Positions 1 through 11,640 are shown, numbered from the stretch's first letter. The stretch: DNA of 60,000 nucleotides from Cristatella mucedo (GCA_009760855.2 WPIO01000030.1:2289001-2349000); one strand, 5' to 3'. The notes: generated by a model from the letters alone, not told the origin. Numbers and translations: made by a program.

Positions 1-240
1 GCTTAAGGCCCGACCCAGCTGCTTTATACGTTGGTCCTCATAAGACTTGACAGAATATCAGAGCCGGCTCTTTTGCCGCGGTCGGGTACTGGATGGGTTG
101 CCATCATTCGTAGTATTAGTGCACTGTTTTGGAGGGTTGTACTAAGAAAACAACTCAAAATGTTTTGCGATCATCCCCGTTAAAACTAAGGCCATGGGCG
201 TGTTCTAAGGATTCGGACATTTCAATTCGTGAAGTAATTT

Positions 241-1340
241 AATTTAAACGCATCGCAATGAGTAGCTCCACAAAGCCTCAAAGACTTTGTGCTGAATGTG
301 TTATGAAGGAGAGTTTTATGTTGCCCATTTAAAGGCTCAGAGGCTTACGGGACACATTCAGTACGTAACAGACCAGCTCACGCCACACACAGAAAGTGAA
401 AAGTGCAGCTTGGTCATTTAGTGCATTGAATAGCAAGGCAGTAGTGTTGGAGTTAATTATTTCGTTGATAGTTAACCCATGGTCTGGTTGTGACTTTAAT
501 TTTCCAATATACGAGGGAGAGATAGAGAGAAGAGGTCCGATATCGCCGAACGGCTGACACAGCAGGAAGCGATCACATATCCCGAGGGAGGCTGAGAAGT
601 GTCTGGTACAACAAGACGGATGTGGGTTCGGTATGACTGACTTCGAGAGGGATCGGCCTCGCCGTATGCGATTAGCTCGACAGCGATTGCCTCAATAGCA
701 GCTTAGCGCTGCTGGAAAAGATAGGCCATGGTCGGCAGCAAGAGGGTAGATGTCGTCACCTCCTAAGAATGCTGTAAGTGAGTTCTCAGTCTAGGTCCTG
801 CAGAGCAAAATCTCCTGCTGTTAACGGTCTTAAGGAGGTTCAATGAAACCTGCTAATACCAGCTAATTTATTGTCCGCACAGAACCTTAAAGACACGAGG
901 ATGCTGAAACAGGTGTTGAAGTAGAGCTAGGTGTGCAGGAGCCAAGCCGGGGTGGGCCTTGTGTATCAGTGTAAGAATACTCTGTATCTTTGTATCAGTT
1001 GATTAACAGGCAGCCATCCAAGCTCATTAAGGAAAGGAGACACGTGGTCACACCTCTGATATTTGCGAAATGCCTGGCAGTCATATTCACAGGCAGCTCC
1101 CGTGGTTTAGTGTCTTTTTTGTTAGCTTACCCAAAAAGGAAATACCACAATCTAGCAGAAACAGAACTAAGTGGTGGGCATTTTGTTTTACTAACCACCC
1201 CTGAAGACAGCTTCTAAATTTAGATAGGTATCGAACGTGATGGCTGGCTGTTGAAGCATTCTTCTAAACGAAACTTTCAAAATTTAGGCAGTTGTACAAG
1301 ACAACACCCAAAAACTGAGCGCAAGCTGATGGTCTCACAA
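241..1340 (-). mobile_element. LINE family B, decayed copy (CR1/L2-type)
   Basis: Antisense alignment by eye to the better copy at 56668-58185. Shared are the 3' end (gagtagctccacaaagcct), the stretch with a tRNA-like agctaatttattgtccgcacag block near 865, and the RT C-terminal part with agacagcttctaaa near 1210 and gtgatggctggctgtt near 1240. About 270 bp at roughly 435-705 has no counterpart in the other copies and looks like an insertion. All frames are broken. Confidence 0.75.
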
Positions 1341-1752
1341 GATGGTGTCCCCTACACTTTGGTCAGCAGAAATGCATGTTGGTTCTCCTGGACAGTCTCA
1401 TCGTGGATTATTAACTTCTTAGCTTTTAGAGGGTGCACAACTCACAAGCGGAAAGAAAAACGCTGCCCAATAACTGTATAGCGCCAATTAAATGGTTACC
1501 ATTCTAGTCGGTATGTGGGCGCCCCGGCACACGCTTCGCTATCGAATTTAGGTTGGACCCTACTAGCGGCCGCCGGTCGAAGTTTTACGACATTCTGAGG
1601 TACGGCAAGTAAGCTACTTCCGCAATGAGTGCTAATCAGCACTTCAAAGTTAGAGAGTCTCAGACTTGACGGCCAACCTGTTGATAGAGTGAATGCAGGA
1701 TCCCTGGAGGTTCATACTGAACCACCTAAGAAAGGCTGTCGGTAGGTTTTGA
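1341..1752. other. Unassigned stretch between two LINE fragments
   Basis: Faint resemblance to family B RT in antisense around 1340-1450 is too weak to call. No splice-flanked exon or RNA gene was seen. Confidence 0.3.
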
Positions 1753-2190
1753 CTAATAATTACAACAATAATAATGATTCTCTTGATAAAGCACCCTCAG
1801 AGAACTCAATTTATTTCTAGGTGCTTCACATTAGCTGCAAAGGAAACGCAATTAAATGGTGAGTAAGATCATGCTTAATAAATAACACGAATAACATGCA
1901 CAAGGTTAGCATGCCAGTCTGATTAGTGGCAGCATGCACAGTGTCAGAACGCATAAGCACATGACGGACGAATCACAGGGACCCACTAAATGCTGTCCTA
2001 AATAGATTTGTTTTTTAGTTCTGTTAAGATATAGTCAAGTCATGGGATGTTGTGACGCAAGTCGGAAGTAAGTTCCAGGCTTTGGGAGCAATCGAAATCA
2101 ATGCACGGTCTCCTAAGGATTAGAGGTTTACTAAAGGCGACATCGCACCTTATGCCAAGCCGGTCCTATTTTGAGAAGTATACCTAAGCA
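1753..2190 (-). mobile_element. LINE family A 3' end
   Basis: Begins with the complement of the (ATT)n tail, followed by the family's 3' hairpin and by the 3' UTR blocks shared with the copies at 7815-8212 and 17897-18452 (gacggacgaatcacaggg, acccactaaatgctgtcct). 5'-truncated in the last part of the ORF. Confidence 0.85.
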
Positions 2191-3430
2191 CAGCTGATGA
2201 GCAGTTACAGCGATGATATAAGAGGAATACCTGAAATAATCAGAGAGAAGTCAAGTAAAGATCCATGCAGTACTCGGAGTAGCTCGAAGTCACTCACTAG
2301 TGAGGGGAGAAACGCTACGCCTTGAAGAAAATTACCACTGTGTCGTGCAAGTAGAGAGTTAAGCGGCTGAACCACTAGCCACTGCTGGTTATTCGCTCGT
2401 AGGTGACACCTTAGGAGCCACTTGGATGCTTTGGACATTAAGTTTGTGATAACAAAACAAGCTTCAGGCCGCGGCTTCAAAGATCGGGCAAAAGGTGGAG
2501 GTGTTTTTCGATGCAGTGCACTGGCAGCCGCCATACAGATCGAGCGTGCAGATCTGTGTAGTAAGTGACGTCAGGTGCAGGTTCAGTCATTACCTGGGGC
2601 AGTCTGGATGCTGGCACAGGTGCAGGTGCATCTTCCAGGTGCTCCAAATGAACTAATTTATCCAATTAGGACCAAAAGCCGCTTAGGTTTCGAATGCAAT
2701 ATTCAGAACTCTTCACTGTAACGCTTACAAGGTTTTGTGGTTTTTTGAACTTATACTTGGACAACTAGCACCTTTAGCAGCGCTCTGTTTGCAGCCTCGA
2801 TCTGCCCGAATGGGAAGCAGCTTACCACGTCTGTAATAAGGTAAAGCACTTTCCCTGGCCACTAGCCGGCCTGCAATGAACTGCCGCTTTCGGCGACCAG
2901 CTTTGACGGCTCATGTTATCACCGAGTGTCGGTATCGAGCCTCGCAGTCTCTTCGCTTTTTTCTCAATCTCCTGGCGGAGCAGTGGGGCCACAGGCTTGC
3001 AATATTACAGATCCATTCGAGCCGTTGGGCACCAAATGTGAAAACCATTCGCAGCCCTGCTTAAACGCCAGATGCAAGGCCGAGGTCCGTTAGATCCCAG
3101 TCTTTGTGAAGAGCAAGTAGCAAGTGGCTGCCGAACAAGCACATACCGAGCTACTTTGCTGCTGAGGTCTACTGCCGAAAAAACCCTATCGCACAAACGA
3201 TCATCGGTGGTGTTGGGGTTGGCCTGTACACATTGAAAACGTAATGTTGAGCCCAGGGAATAAAAAATGCCTCAGCAGCAGTAATAGGGCACCCACGACG
3301 GCTGGAGTGCACCGTATCGTGAAGTATAGCTTTGGCGTACTGCATATGGTGGGCTCACGAGTTATTACTACCATAGTGCAAGTGACCAATAATCGCCTCT
3401 TGGCTTAGGCTGGTAGAGGAAAGTGGCACA
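2191..3430 (-). other. GC-richer decayed segment, possible LTR retroelement
   Basis: Base composition is higher in GC than the flanks. On the minus strand TGGTGCCCAACG (3034-3023), preceded by TCACATT, resembles a lysine-type primer binding site just after an LTR end. Long minus-strand open stretches at 2205-2534 and 2477-2665 have no protein match that I recognise. No paired LTR was found. Confidence 0.25.
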
Positions 3431-4331
3431 GTGGGAGGATACGTATTTACATCCGACGCTGGGTTCATTTTGAATTTTCCTTATTAAGAACTAGCTTAAT
3501 TGTGCAGCAACCTAGCATAGATTACTCGTGAACGAACTGCCAAAAATGCGTTACGGTCTTCGTTGACTGTAAGAAACCGACCTGATAAACTCTGAGACCA
3601 ACAGAGCCTTTAATAAAGGTTGGAGAAGTAAACTATATTCTATATGACTGCTTATAGCCTATAATTTCAGCACATTGACATAACGCCCACTACCAAGGAG
3701 CTGATAGTTATTTCTTAGTTCAAATAGATGAATAGCAGTAACAAATATTATGGACATCCAGGTTTGTGGACACAGCAGAACTCTTACTAAATGGTTGAAG
3801 TAAATGGTTCACTTACAAAAACTTGTTTACTAAACCGAAGAGCAACAAACACTCGATGTTCTCCTTGCAATGCTGGTATCTTTGTGGATGGGCATGTTTT
3901 ACCAATCTTAGCAGTAGTAATTTTAATTATTTCAAAACAATGATGATCTTAATAATTAGTTTTACCATGGACTCAGAGATTTATAGTAGCAGTGAGATAT
4001 TTTTCTAGCATACAGAAAGCCGTAGGCGGTGCTAACAGTGCTGTCTAAGAAGGTCCATTATAAGGAGCAAAAAAAGCATTTACTTCGAATGAAAATTTAA
4101 GAAAATTGCCTTCCCCGACGCTTCCTCACATATTTCAGTGAGTTTTCTAGTTCTACGATGGAAATTGGATACAAAGACTGAAAGAGTGAGTAAAGGCTAA
4201 ACTGTTTAATTTTTCAAGTTGAAGATATCGTGCGAAAGGCGAGCGAGCAAAAATGCAGCCGTGTGCAGATTGTGCAGGATTCTCTTCGGAATACTATCGA
4301 AAGAATTCAAATCCGTCCAGTCAAATTTCAG
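3431..4331. other. AT-rich non-coding DNA
   Basis: No repeat family or exon was recognised. It would be 3' UTR and flank of the minus-strand exon at 4332-4451; no AATAAA was seen close to the stop on the minus strand. Confidence 0.4.
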
Positions 4332-4451
4332 CTATAATCTTAGTTCCTGGAAGGAGATTGCTGAATCGTAATTTGGAAGGTCCTCTGCTGCTGATGCACC
4401 TGAACATTGCTTCCGTGCATCTTCATATGAAGGTAGAGTTTCGTCAAACAA
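4332..4451 (-). CDS. Candidate terminal coding exon with tyrosine-based tail motifs
   Basis: On the minus strand a strong acceptor (...aatttttatttttcag) opens 39 codons and a stop. The peptide starts LFDETLPSYEDARKQ and later reads EDLPNYDSAI, ending QELRL. LPSYEDA and LPNYDSA are spaced like the degenerate PxY/tyrosine sorting or adaptor-binding motifs of short cytoplasmic tails. The phase is 0. It lies on the same strand as, and downstream of, the CUB-CUB-LDLa exons, so it could be the cytoplasmic C-terminus of that gene across a ~28 kb intron, but no intervening exon proves this and it could belong to another gene. I do not recognise a specific homolog. Confidence 0.45.
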   Translation of the reverse strand: MFDETLPSYEDARKQCSGASAAEDLPNYDSAISFQELRL

Positions 4452-4772
4452 CTGAAAAATAAAAATTAGCAAGATTATCCGGGCTAAATAAATATCCCAA
4501 ATACAATCATGTACAGTTTGCCCAGGGGCGTTTTGTAGGCGTTTTTGAGACAGCACTTACTGATTTACTTAATATGGCTAGATCCAAAATACCCTAGTTT
4601 TCTGATTTGCTGACTGTACAACTGGTCTAATTGGCTCTAAATGCAAAATGCCGACCAAAAAAGCCAAGGGCCTGCTGCTTACTACGTGCCCGAGCTTACT
4701 ACGGCAGCCCTAAAAAGCATATACTTTTTGAGTGGCTGAAAAATGTGTTACGCCACAGTCAGTGATTCAGGT

Positions 4773-4831
<59 letters not shown>

Positions 4832-5430
4832 AAGACAGCGAGACGGAACGAGAGAGATAGTAAGAGAAGTAAATGCATCTGAATGAGAAAAACGGAGAAC
4901 GAGAGAAGCAATGGAGCAACGAGTGAGAGAGACAGCGAAACGAAGACTGACAATTCATGAGTAAACCGGGTTTTGAGTGAGCTCAATTCTGTCTAAATCT
5001 GTACCAAGGACCATTCTTTACTCCAGGGCTACTGTAATCTGACGTGGCTAGTTGAGAGTCACCCAGCTAGACCAGGTATACATTTGGATTGGGACATGAT
5101 GGTATACGACGACCTTACAATTTGATATGCAGTTGCGAAACTTCGTGCCAACCCCCGGCAGAATCCCTTCTATGTTTGTGAATGCTGAAGGAGTTATTAT
5201 TTCGCATTCTCCATGTCACCCTGATGTACAAAGAGTTCGCCTTTTAGTGACGTTTAATTCCGATGCTTTAGCTAGCCTATGAGATTTCCTTAATACAGGT
5301 TAATCGAAAAGATTGTTCCTTCGGCACTTATCCAGCGACAGCGACTTGACTGTAAGCAGGCATATTTAGAGCTGGAAGGTAAAGCTGCAAGGGTTGTACC
5401 CTCAACCTCGCTTAAAAATCTATCATAGTA
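4452..5430. other. Non-coding, presumed intron with (GA)n
   Basis: Holds the microsatellite at 4774-4827 and otherwise nothing I can identify. A gtaagt on the minus strand at about 4552 would define a ~90 nt intron to the exon at 4451, but the upstream frame is not convincing. Confidence 0.4.
4774..4827. repeat. (GA)n microsatellite
   Basis: About 27 uninterrupted GA units followed by interrupted GA-rich sequence to about 4945. Apparent serine/leucine or Arg/Glu peptides across it are artefacts. Confidence 0.97.
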
Positions 5431-5432
5431 TG

Positions 5433-5590
5433 TCAATAATAACAATAATGCACTTGATAAAGCACCCTCATAGAACTTAATCTCTCTGTAGGCGCTTTAC
5501 ATTTGTTGCAAAGGGAAATGCAATTGAATAGTGAGTAGAATCATGCTGAATAAACAAAATAAATGTCAATGTCTAACCTGACTGGTACGA
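5433..5590 (-). mobile_element. LINE family A 3' fragment
   Basis: Complement of tail plus hairpin (aataataatgcacttgataaagcaccct and ggcgctttacatttgttgc blocks); 5'-truncated after about 150 bp. Confidence 0.8.
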
Positions 5591-5757
5591 GCAAAGTCTA
5601 GATGCATCTTGCAAAGAGATTTAAGCAACTCTCAAGCATTTACTGTGAAAGTGAAGGTAATTGCAATATTTGGGAGAATGGCTCTTTCATATGCCGTTTT
5701 ATGCATACTTGAATATCTCATCTCAAATCAGTCCAATATTGTGTCACAGTCAGGAAC

Positions 5758-6690
5758 ATTAATAGTAACAATAATAATAACAACAACAGCAGTTATAACA
5801 ATAATAATGAAATATGTATAGCACCATCAGAGAACTCGATCTCTTTCTTGGCACTTTACTTTGCTGTAAAAGAAGCACGATCGAAAGGTTAGTGGTAGCA
5901 TGCTCAATATATGAAAACAGAATAAAATGGTTTGGGAATAAAAAGCACACGGTCAGAGTCCAAGTATGTTTAGGGGTTGCATGCAGAGCATCATCACTCA
6001 TAAGCACATAAGGACGATTCGCAGTGACCCAATTAGTGCTGCAGTAAATAGATGCCTGTTTATTTTTTTAATTTGGACGCCAAGAGCAACCTCAGTACAA
6101 GTCGGAAGTGAGTTCTATGCTTCGGGAGCAAACAAACTAAAGGTTTTCGAAGACATGATTCTTTAGATTAGTATGGTATGTCACGAATGCGTGGACCAAT
6201 TTAGACGTGGTATCCTTATCTAAAAAAGCCCGAATTTTAGAATGTCATGCAGCTGAATGTAGGCAGACTTGACTGTGGAGCTGATGTGGTCGTCTAACGA
6301 GAGGTCACTTTGGAACATGGCACCTAGATTTCGAGCTGATTCTACAGGAGATATGCTGGAAGATCCAATTTTGAGCGTCAGCCTTTCCAATTTCTGAATC
6401 ACACAGGGTTTGCCTATAACTAGTAAGTTTTTTTATCACCGTTTAGTTTTAGAAAATTTGCTGCCTTCCATATGTGGATGTCAACAATACATGCAACAAG
6501 TGAGTTGAGAGAGTTCGAGGTGCTTGATGTGAAAGCTAAGCTGAGATTAGCAGTCGCATCAGCAAGAGGAAGAGTATAAATCGTGAATAGAACCGGACCA
6601 AGATGGAGCCTTGAGGTAACTCATATGTCAGAGATTCCATGGATTAACTTTGTACATTCATATCAATACTCATTCACTCAAATCAATACC
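5758..6690 (-). mobile_element. LINE family A copy with internal deletion
   Basis: Tail and hairpin at 5758-5880, then 3' UTR to about 6165. It then jumps directly to RT-domain sequence (cacgaatgcgtggaccaattt onward), so roughly 400 bp of the ORF C-terminus is missing. RT antisense continues to about 6690, including the segment encoding the 3' flank of the FYADD motif. Numerous stops. Confidence 0.82.
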
Positions 6691-6917
6691 TATTTCTACA
6701 TTTCTGGGCCATTTCGCTTTTATCTTAAAGCGGTTTCAAAAAATATTGATCACTTTCCTACACAAAAAGTAACCGATTTCTTGATCCAAAGAGTGTTCTC
6801 AATTAAATGTGAACATTCTCACTTTGAAGCTAGAAGGGAATAAAAAGAAATGACCTTCGATGGAAGAAATTTATTAAATGCAAATCAATGTCGATTGGAA
6901 AGTTAATGAATTAAGAT

Positions 6918-7080
6918 GTAATAATAACAATGATAGTACATTTTAATTGCATTTCAGAAAACTCAATCTTTTTCTAAGCACTTACAATTTTTTGGAAGGG
7001 AGGCATGATGCTATGGTCAGTTGTATCGTGCACGATGTTAACAAAAATTAAATGATTGTTTGGTCAAGAGTGTGACCCTT
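6918..7080 (-). mobile_element. LINE family A 3' fragment, divergent
   Basis: Complement of tail (gtaataataacaatgatagtac) and hairpin, with strong divergence. 5'-truncated. Confidence 0.6.
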
Positions 7081-7249
7081 TGAGTGAGTAAGAATCGTGC
7101 ACAGGTGCCAAAACACATAGCGTTTAAGTCAGTGCTCCTTCTTCGGCTATTACAACATCAGAAATGTTATCAATGAGAAAAGCAAATTCACCAATTAGAA
7201 GAGAAATTGAGTTATTGCACATATATTCAAAATGAGATCCGGTAAATCT

Positions 7250-8560
7250 GAGATAATAATATTTCGTTTTTATAGCACAAGCAGACAACCTAATCTCTTT
7301 CAAGGCACTTTGCAGGTGCTGCATAGAAAGCTGACCAAATAATTAGCTGTAAGATCTTCAAAGCTCAAGCGTGATGTAAGTACGAGCATGACCACCAAAG
7401 ATGAGCCATAAAGACTCAGGAAATGCTGGAATAAACAGGTGTATTTTAAGCTTCTTTTTGAATTTTGTCCTGTCAAGGGAAGTTGCGACGTTGGCCGTTA
7501 GTGATTTCCAGTCTTTGGGAGGCTAGGAACTAAAGGTACGGCATCCAAAGGTTTGGAGCTTCGTACCAGGTACGACTAAACAATTTGAGGCAAAAAAGTA
7601 GGTCATATAATTCTTTGCTTAGTGGGAGAGTATTTATGCTAGATAGGCTGAAACGAGGAAATGGAGGGACCTAAAAGTGAGTGACAGAAGCTTGAAATCG
7701 ATGGGGCAATTGATTGGGAGCCATGGCAGATCGGCGAGAATTGGTAGGACATGGCAAATGTAATGCTAACGAAAAATAAGCCTAGCTGCACATTTGTGCA
7801 CAAACTGTGCATACAAACCTCAAATCCTTTGGAGACCGTGCATTTAGTTCGTATGCTCCCAAAGCTTTGAACTCCCTCCCGACCTGCATCAGAATATCCC
7901 CTGACCTGACCACATTTAAAAGGAACTTAAAAACACACCTATTTAGGACAGCATTTAGTGGGTCACTGTGATTTGTCCATCACGTGCTTATGCATGCTGA
8001 CACTGTGCATGCTGCCACTAACCACATTTGCATGCTGACCCAGTGCATGTAACCCCTAACCATGTTATTCATTTTGGTTGTTTTTTCAAGCACGATTTTG
8101 CTTGCCATTTAATTGCATTTCACTTTGCAGCAAATGTAAAGCACCTAGAAAGATATTAAGTTCTCCGAGGGCGCTTTATCAAGTACATTATTATTATTAT
8201 TATTATTATTATAGCCGATTGCATGTGTTGGTTGACCAGAAAGCTGTGCGTTACAGGATTCGTGACGGGATGTTAAAAATTCGTAAACCAGTTCCGATGT
8301 AGTTCCATGCGTAAGCAAGCCAGAATCTTAACAATTTATATGGCTGAAAGTAGGCAGACTTGACTGCACAGCTGATGTGGTCGTCCAATGGAAGGTCACT
8401 TTGGAACAGGACACCTATATTACGCTTAAATTCATCGGGAGATAAGCTGGAGGAGCCAATTTTAAGGTTTTGAAGAGGCTCTTGATAAAAGGGGCGATAG
8501 AATAATGCAGCCAGCTCGTCGGATGAACTTAAAACAAGAGATTCAACCAACTGTTTCGTG
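7250..8560 (-). mobile_element. LINE family A copy split by a younger insertion
   Basis: 3' UTR begins near 7250. ORF C-terminus antisense runs to 7808 (gggagagtatttatgctagatagg, gtgagtgacagaagcttgaa). The copy resumes at 8213 with gccgattgcatgtgttgg and continues through RT to about 8500-8560. The interruption at 7809-8212 is an opposite-strand copy of the same family. The host copy is the more diverged of the two, as expected if it is older. Confidence 0.85.
7809..8212 (+). mobile_element. LINE family A 3' copy nested in an older copy
   Basis: A 5'-truncated 400 bp copy holding the complete 3' UTR, the terminal hairpin (8137-8181) and an (ATT)n tail. It is one of the best-preserved 3' ends in the window. 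It sits inside the minus-strand copy with little or no target-site duplication visible. Confidence 0.92.
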
Positions 8561-8573
8561 GGACTACAATGAT

Positions 8574-10140
8574 TAATAGTTTTACGATGTTTATGTAGAA
8601 CTCTAAGAACATACTTTCTTTATAGGTAATTTACAAGTGCTGCAAATGAAGCAATATCGAAAGGTTAGTGACAGCAAGCTCAACGGCTACAGCAATCGAA
8701 TGGTTAAAGGTGACGTGCCTAGGGTCAGCATGTAAATATGATTAGCTGCAACATGCATAGTTTCAGCAGGCATAAACCCACACGCGAAGAACCCCAACGA
8801 CTCACTGGTTGCTGTTTTGAATAAATACGTTTTAGCTTCTTTTTTTAATGTCGTCAAGTCAGGAGATGTCGAGAAACCAGTAGCGAATGAGTTATAGGTT
8901 TTAAGATCGTGCAAATTTTAAGCATATAATCCAAATTATTCGAGTTTCCTACAAGGGTGAGTCAAATGATTCGAACTGTAATTTAATTGGCACCACTATT
9001 AGCCTGGTGAGGGAGGGTATCTGATAGGTATCTAGCAGCTAAAGATAAGTGGGACCTAGGAGTAATTACATAACGTTAAAGTCTATGAGCTGCTTAACTG
9101 CCAGTGCAGGTCAGGGAAAAACTTGGTGATATGACAGCAAGGAAGTTCGAGGCCTACAAACCTAGCTGCAGATACTTGCACCAACTGTACGCCCACGATT
9201 GCTCATTAGGGTAGACCAGCAAGCAGAGAGGTACTGAAGTTCAAGTTACATGCCACAAATGCATAGACAAATTAGAATAAGTAAACCTGCTTTAGCAAGC
9301 TCGAGTTTTGGCAATTTTGTGTAGATAAAAATAGAAGAAATTAAAATTGGGGCTCAAGTAGCCGTCTAAAGAAAGGTCACCTGTAGCTAGACGTACAGAT
9401 TTCGCGAATCTTGGCCAGGGGATATGCCAGCAGAGCAGATTTTGAGTGTTAAGCTTTTCATTATATGAATAACATTTTTCCCCCTCAAAACTTGAGGTTT
9501 GTTTTGGGATTTTTTCGGTTTAAGAGAGTTTGTGCCCATCCATTTGCGAATGGGAGCAATGCATGCAGCAAGGGGGTTCAAACAATTGCGAGGGCTGGAA
9601 GACTTTGGGGAATCAAAGCTAGGGCAAAACTGAGTAGCCTCTGCATAGATGGAAAGGCAATGTTGTGCCAGTCAATCAAATCAGAGAGAGAGAGAGACAG
9701 AGAGAGACAGAGAGAGAGAGAGAGAGGATAAATCGTGAAAAGAACAGGAGCAAGCACAGAACCCTGCAGTACTATTAGATACTTCATAGGTTCCTCTGAT
9801 GATCTTTGTCTGCTCAAATTATTATAATGAATTTCCACACTTAGATATCATGGGAAACTATGCAGTGATACCCAGGCGTCATACGAGACTCACGGGAAGG
9901 ACTTGGGGAACAACAGTAACAAAAACTTCAAAAGACCAAGCTCTACAAGCAGAAGCCCTACCTAAGACAAAATTTTGAAAATGGTCATTATAGGCTAAGT
10001 AGCAGTGACTCTCTGGATTGATGATCTCTAAAGCCAGACGGGAACTTACTAGCTAGGTATGAAGCTGAAATGTGAAGTGTTCAGCTGGTCTGCAACGACT
10101 CGTTCCACGACCTTTTTGGAAAAAGAATAGGGTAATTACA
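8574..10140 (-). mobile_element. LINE family A, long decayed copy
   Basis: Antisense 3' UTR from about 8600, ORF C-terminus near 9030-9260, and RT core to 9840 broken by a (GA)n tract. The N-terminal RT segment is near 10010-10135 (tctctaaagccagacgggaac matches the same place in the copy at 58250-60000). The middle part at 9840-10000 is poorly matched. No frame is open. Confidence 0.75.
9682..9726. repeat. (GA)n with ACAG interruptions
   Basis: Imperfect GA repeat within the RT region of the surrounding LINE copy. The other copies have a short gagagag here, so it probably expanded in place. Confidence 0.9.
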
Positions 10141-10200
10141 GGAATTTACTCAAGTTCTAGAATTACTCAATTCAAGTTCAAGAATTACTCAAGTTCTCTC
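10138..10200. repeat. Short tandem repeat, ~15 bp unit
   Basis: Three to four variants of a gaattactcaagttc unit in a row. Confidence 0.7.
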
Positions 10201-11067
10201 TGTCTAGCAATGCATTTTTTAGTATTCGCTTGACTGCAGCATTTTGAAGGATCTTGGGCATGACAAGAGGCTGGTGACATACTGCTGATAATAGTTACAC
10301 GTGGCAGTAGTTCCCAGGCTAGGTTCGGTTGGCTGGGACCGGACGGCTGTAATAAGGGTCACCGGCTAGGCCGGGGTCGGACCTACGGCATGGCCGGATG
10401 TGTGCGATGACTCGAGGTCACCGGGGCTCTTGGGTAGAAGTTGGCCATGTAAGTCGTGGTTTTGGAGGCTGACGGTCTCTCCGAGTTTGCACCTGGATTT
10501 GTGCAGGCGTGCTCCGGCGAAGCTACCACGCACGCAAGGGAACGAGTACCCAAGGCCCTAGCGGAGCTGGAGGCTAGCTGGAGCTAGGAGGAGCTGGAGC
10601 TAGCTCGCTCGTTGTTGAGACTTGTATATTCTGCGTTCCCTGTGTAGCGTGTTCTTGACCCCCCCGTGCTTGGCGTCTTTGGGTGGAAGGTCATGACTGT
10701 GGTAGTTGTCGACTCAGAATAGCCAAGCAGTTACTCAGCCAGCCGGGTTTTAGACGGCGTGCACTCGTACTATTGGATTCGGAGTCGGTACAACGACAGG
10801 ACTGCAGAAGCCGACTGACCCCAACTAACACGTTTGTTCACGCTTGCTGCGTCTTCTTGCGCCCCCATAATGTACTGTGTATAGGACCCTCCCTGTAAAC
10901 TTGTTTAGTTCCCTTGTTGTTGTAGGCGCATGGGTTGTTACAAAGAGGTTTACCCTGACGGCCGCTCGTCTTACCCTAGCCCAGCGGCATGGTGAGTGGC
11001 AGCGTGGCCAGAGTATGGCGGGGTTTGGCGCGAATTAGCCTCTGATCCCTAGAACTCGGTTACATTT

Positions 11068-11106
11068 TGGTGACCCTGACATAACTCGAACACGCAACCT
11101 TCTGAT
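11068..11106 (+). promoter_or_regulatory. tRNA-Trp complement ending in CCA: primer-binding-site-like
   Basis: The + strand starts TGGTGACCCTGACAT directly after ggttacatt. Its complement reads like the 3' 39 nt of animal tRNA-Trp including the CCA end (ATCAGAAGGTTGCGTGTTC, then TCAGGGTCACCA), with only about five transitions. TGGTGACCC primer sites are known in CsRn1-type Ty3/gypsy elements. TTACA just upstream would be the LTR end. The match extends far beyond the usual 18 nt, so a reverse-transcribed tRNA fragment is an alternative. Confidence 0.5.
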
Positions 11107-11384
11107 TATTGAGCTAGCTATCAGGCTAGATTCCACCGAATACGGTCGTATCGCGCCCGAGCTAGCATTTTGTGTTTCTTTCTTGTTTTGTGTGTGTGCG
11201 CTAGCACCTGGTGTCGGGATAAAGATTTGCAGGTGCCAGGTAGATGTAGTTGGCGTGTGTGGAGTCATTAAAGGTTATCCAAAATAGTTCTCCGGTTAAG
11301 GTTTAGGCTCCGGTTCGGGCTCTGTCTATTTGGGTCGTTCCCCAATATAGACGCAAGTAGCCTCAGTGTGGAGACGTATTCATT

Positions 11385-11500
11385 GCGCAAGAGTGTTTTT
11401 GCAGTTGAGAGCGTGCGAGGAGTGTGGAGATAAAACTGAGCTAGACGCGAAGTGAATTTGTGCGCTTGCGAATAAAGCTCAGCAAAATCCGGAATTTGTG
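11385..11500 (+). repeat. Dispersed repeat with AATAAA, copy 1
   Basis: Shares gataaaactgagctagacg and, further on, gcttgcgaataaagctcag with 49020-49110 in the same orientation. The AATAAA in a conserved block suggests an LTR or other 3' end with a poly(A) signal. Confidence 0.55.
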
Positions 11501-11640
11501 TCTCGCTTTTCACTTCACGCCGCGGACTCACGACCACCTTTAGTAACGATAAGTAGGTCAGCGCCAGAGATGCTCGTTTCGTGGCGGCCAGCTTATTGCG
11601 TGTAGGTGCGCACCGAACGGCATTAGGCACTAGGCTACGC

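Larger units (their letters stand above)
10201..11640. other. GC-rich segment, probable decayed LTR-type retroelement
   Basis: Clear compositional island against AT-rich flanks. Contains GC-rich internal repeats near 10565-10605 (gctggagctagg-type), a tRNA-Trp-complementary stretch at 11068-11106 and a block at 11385-11500 repeated near 49020. No gag, pol or integrase motif could be read. The minus-strand open stretch at 11268-11630 has no recognisable domain. Confidence 0.4.
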
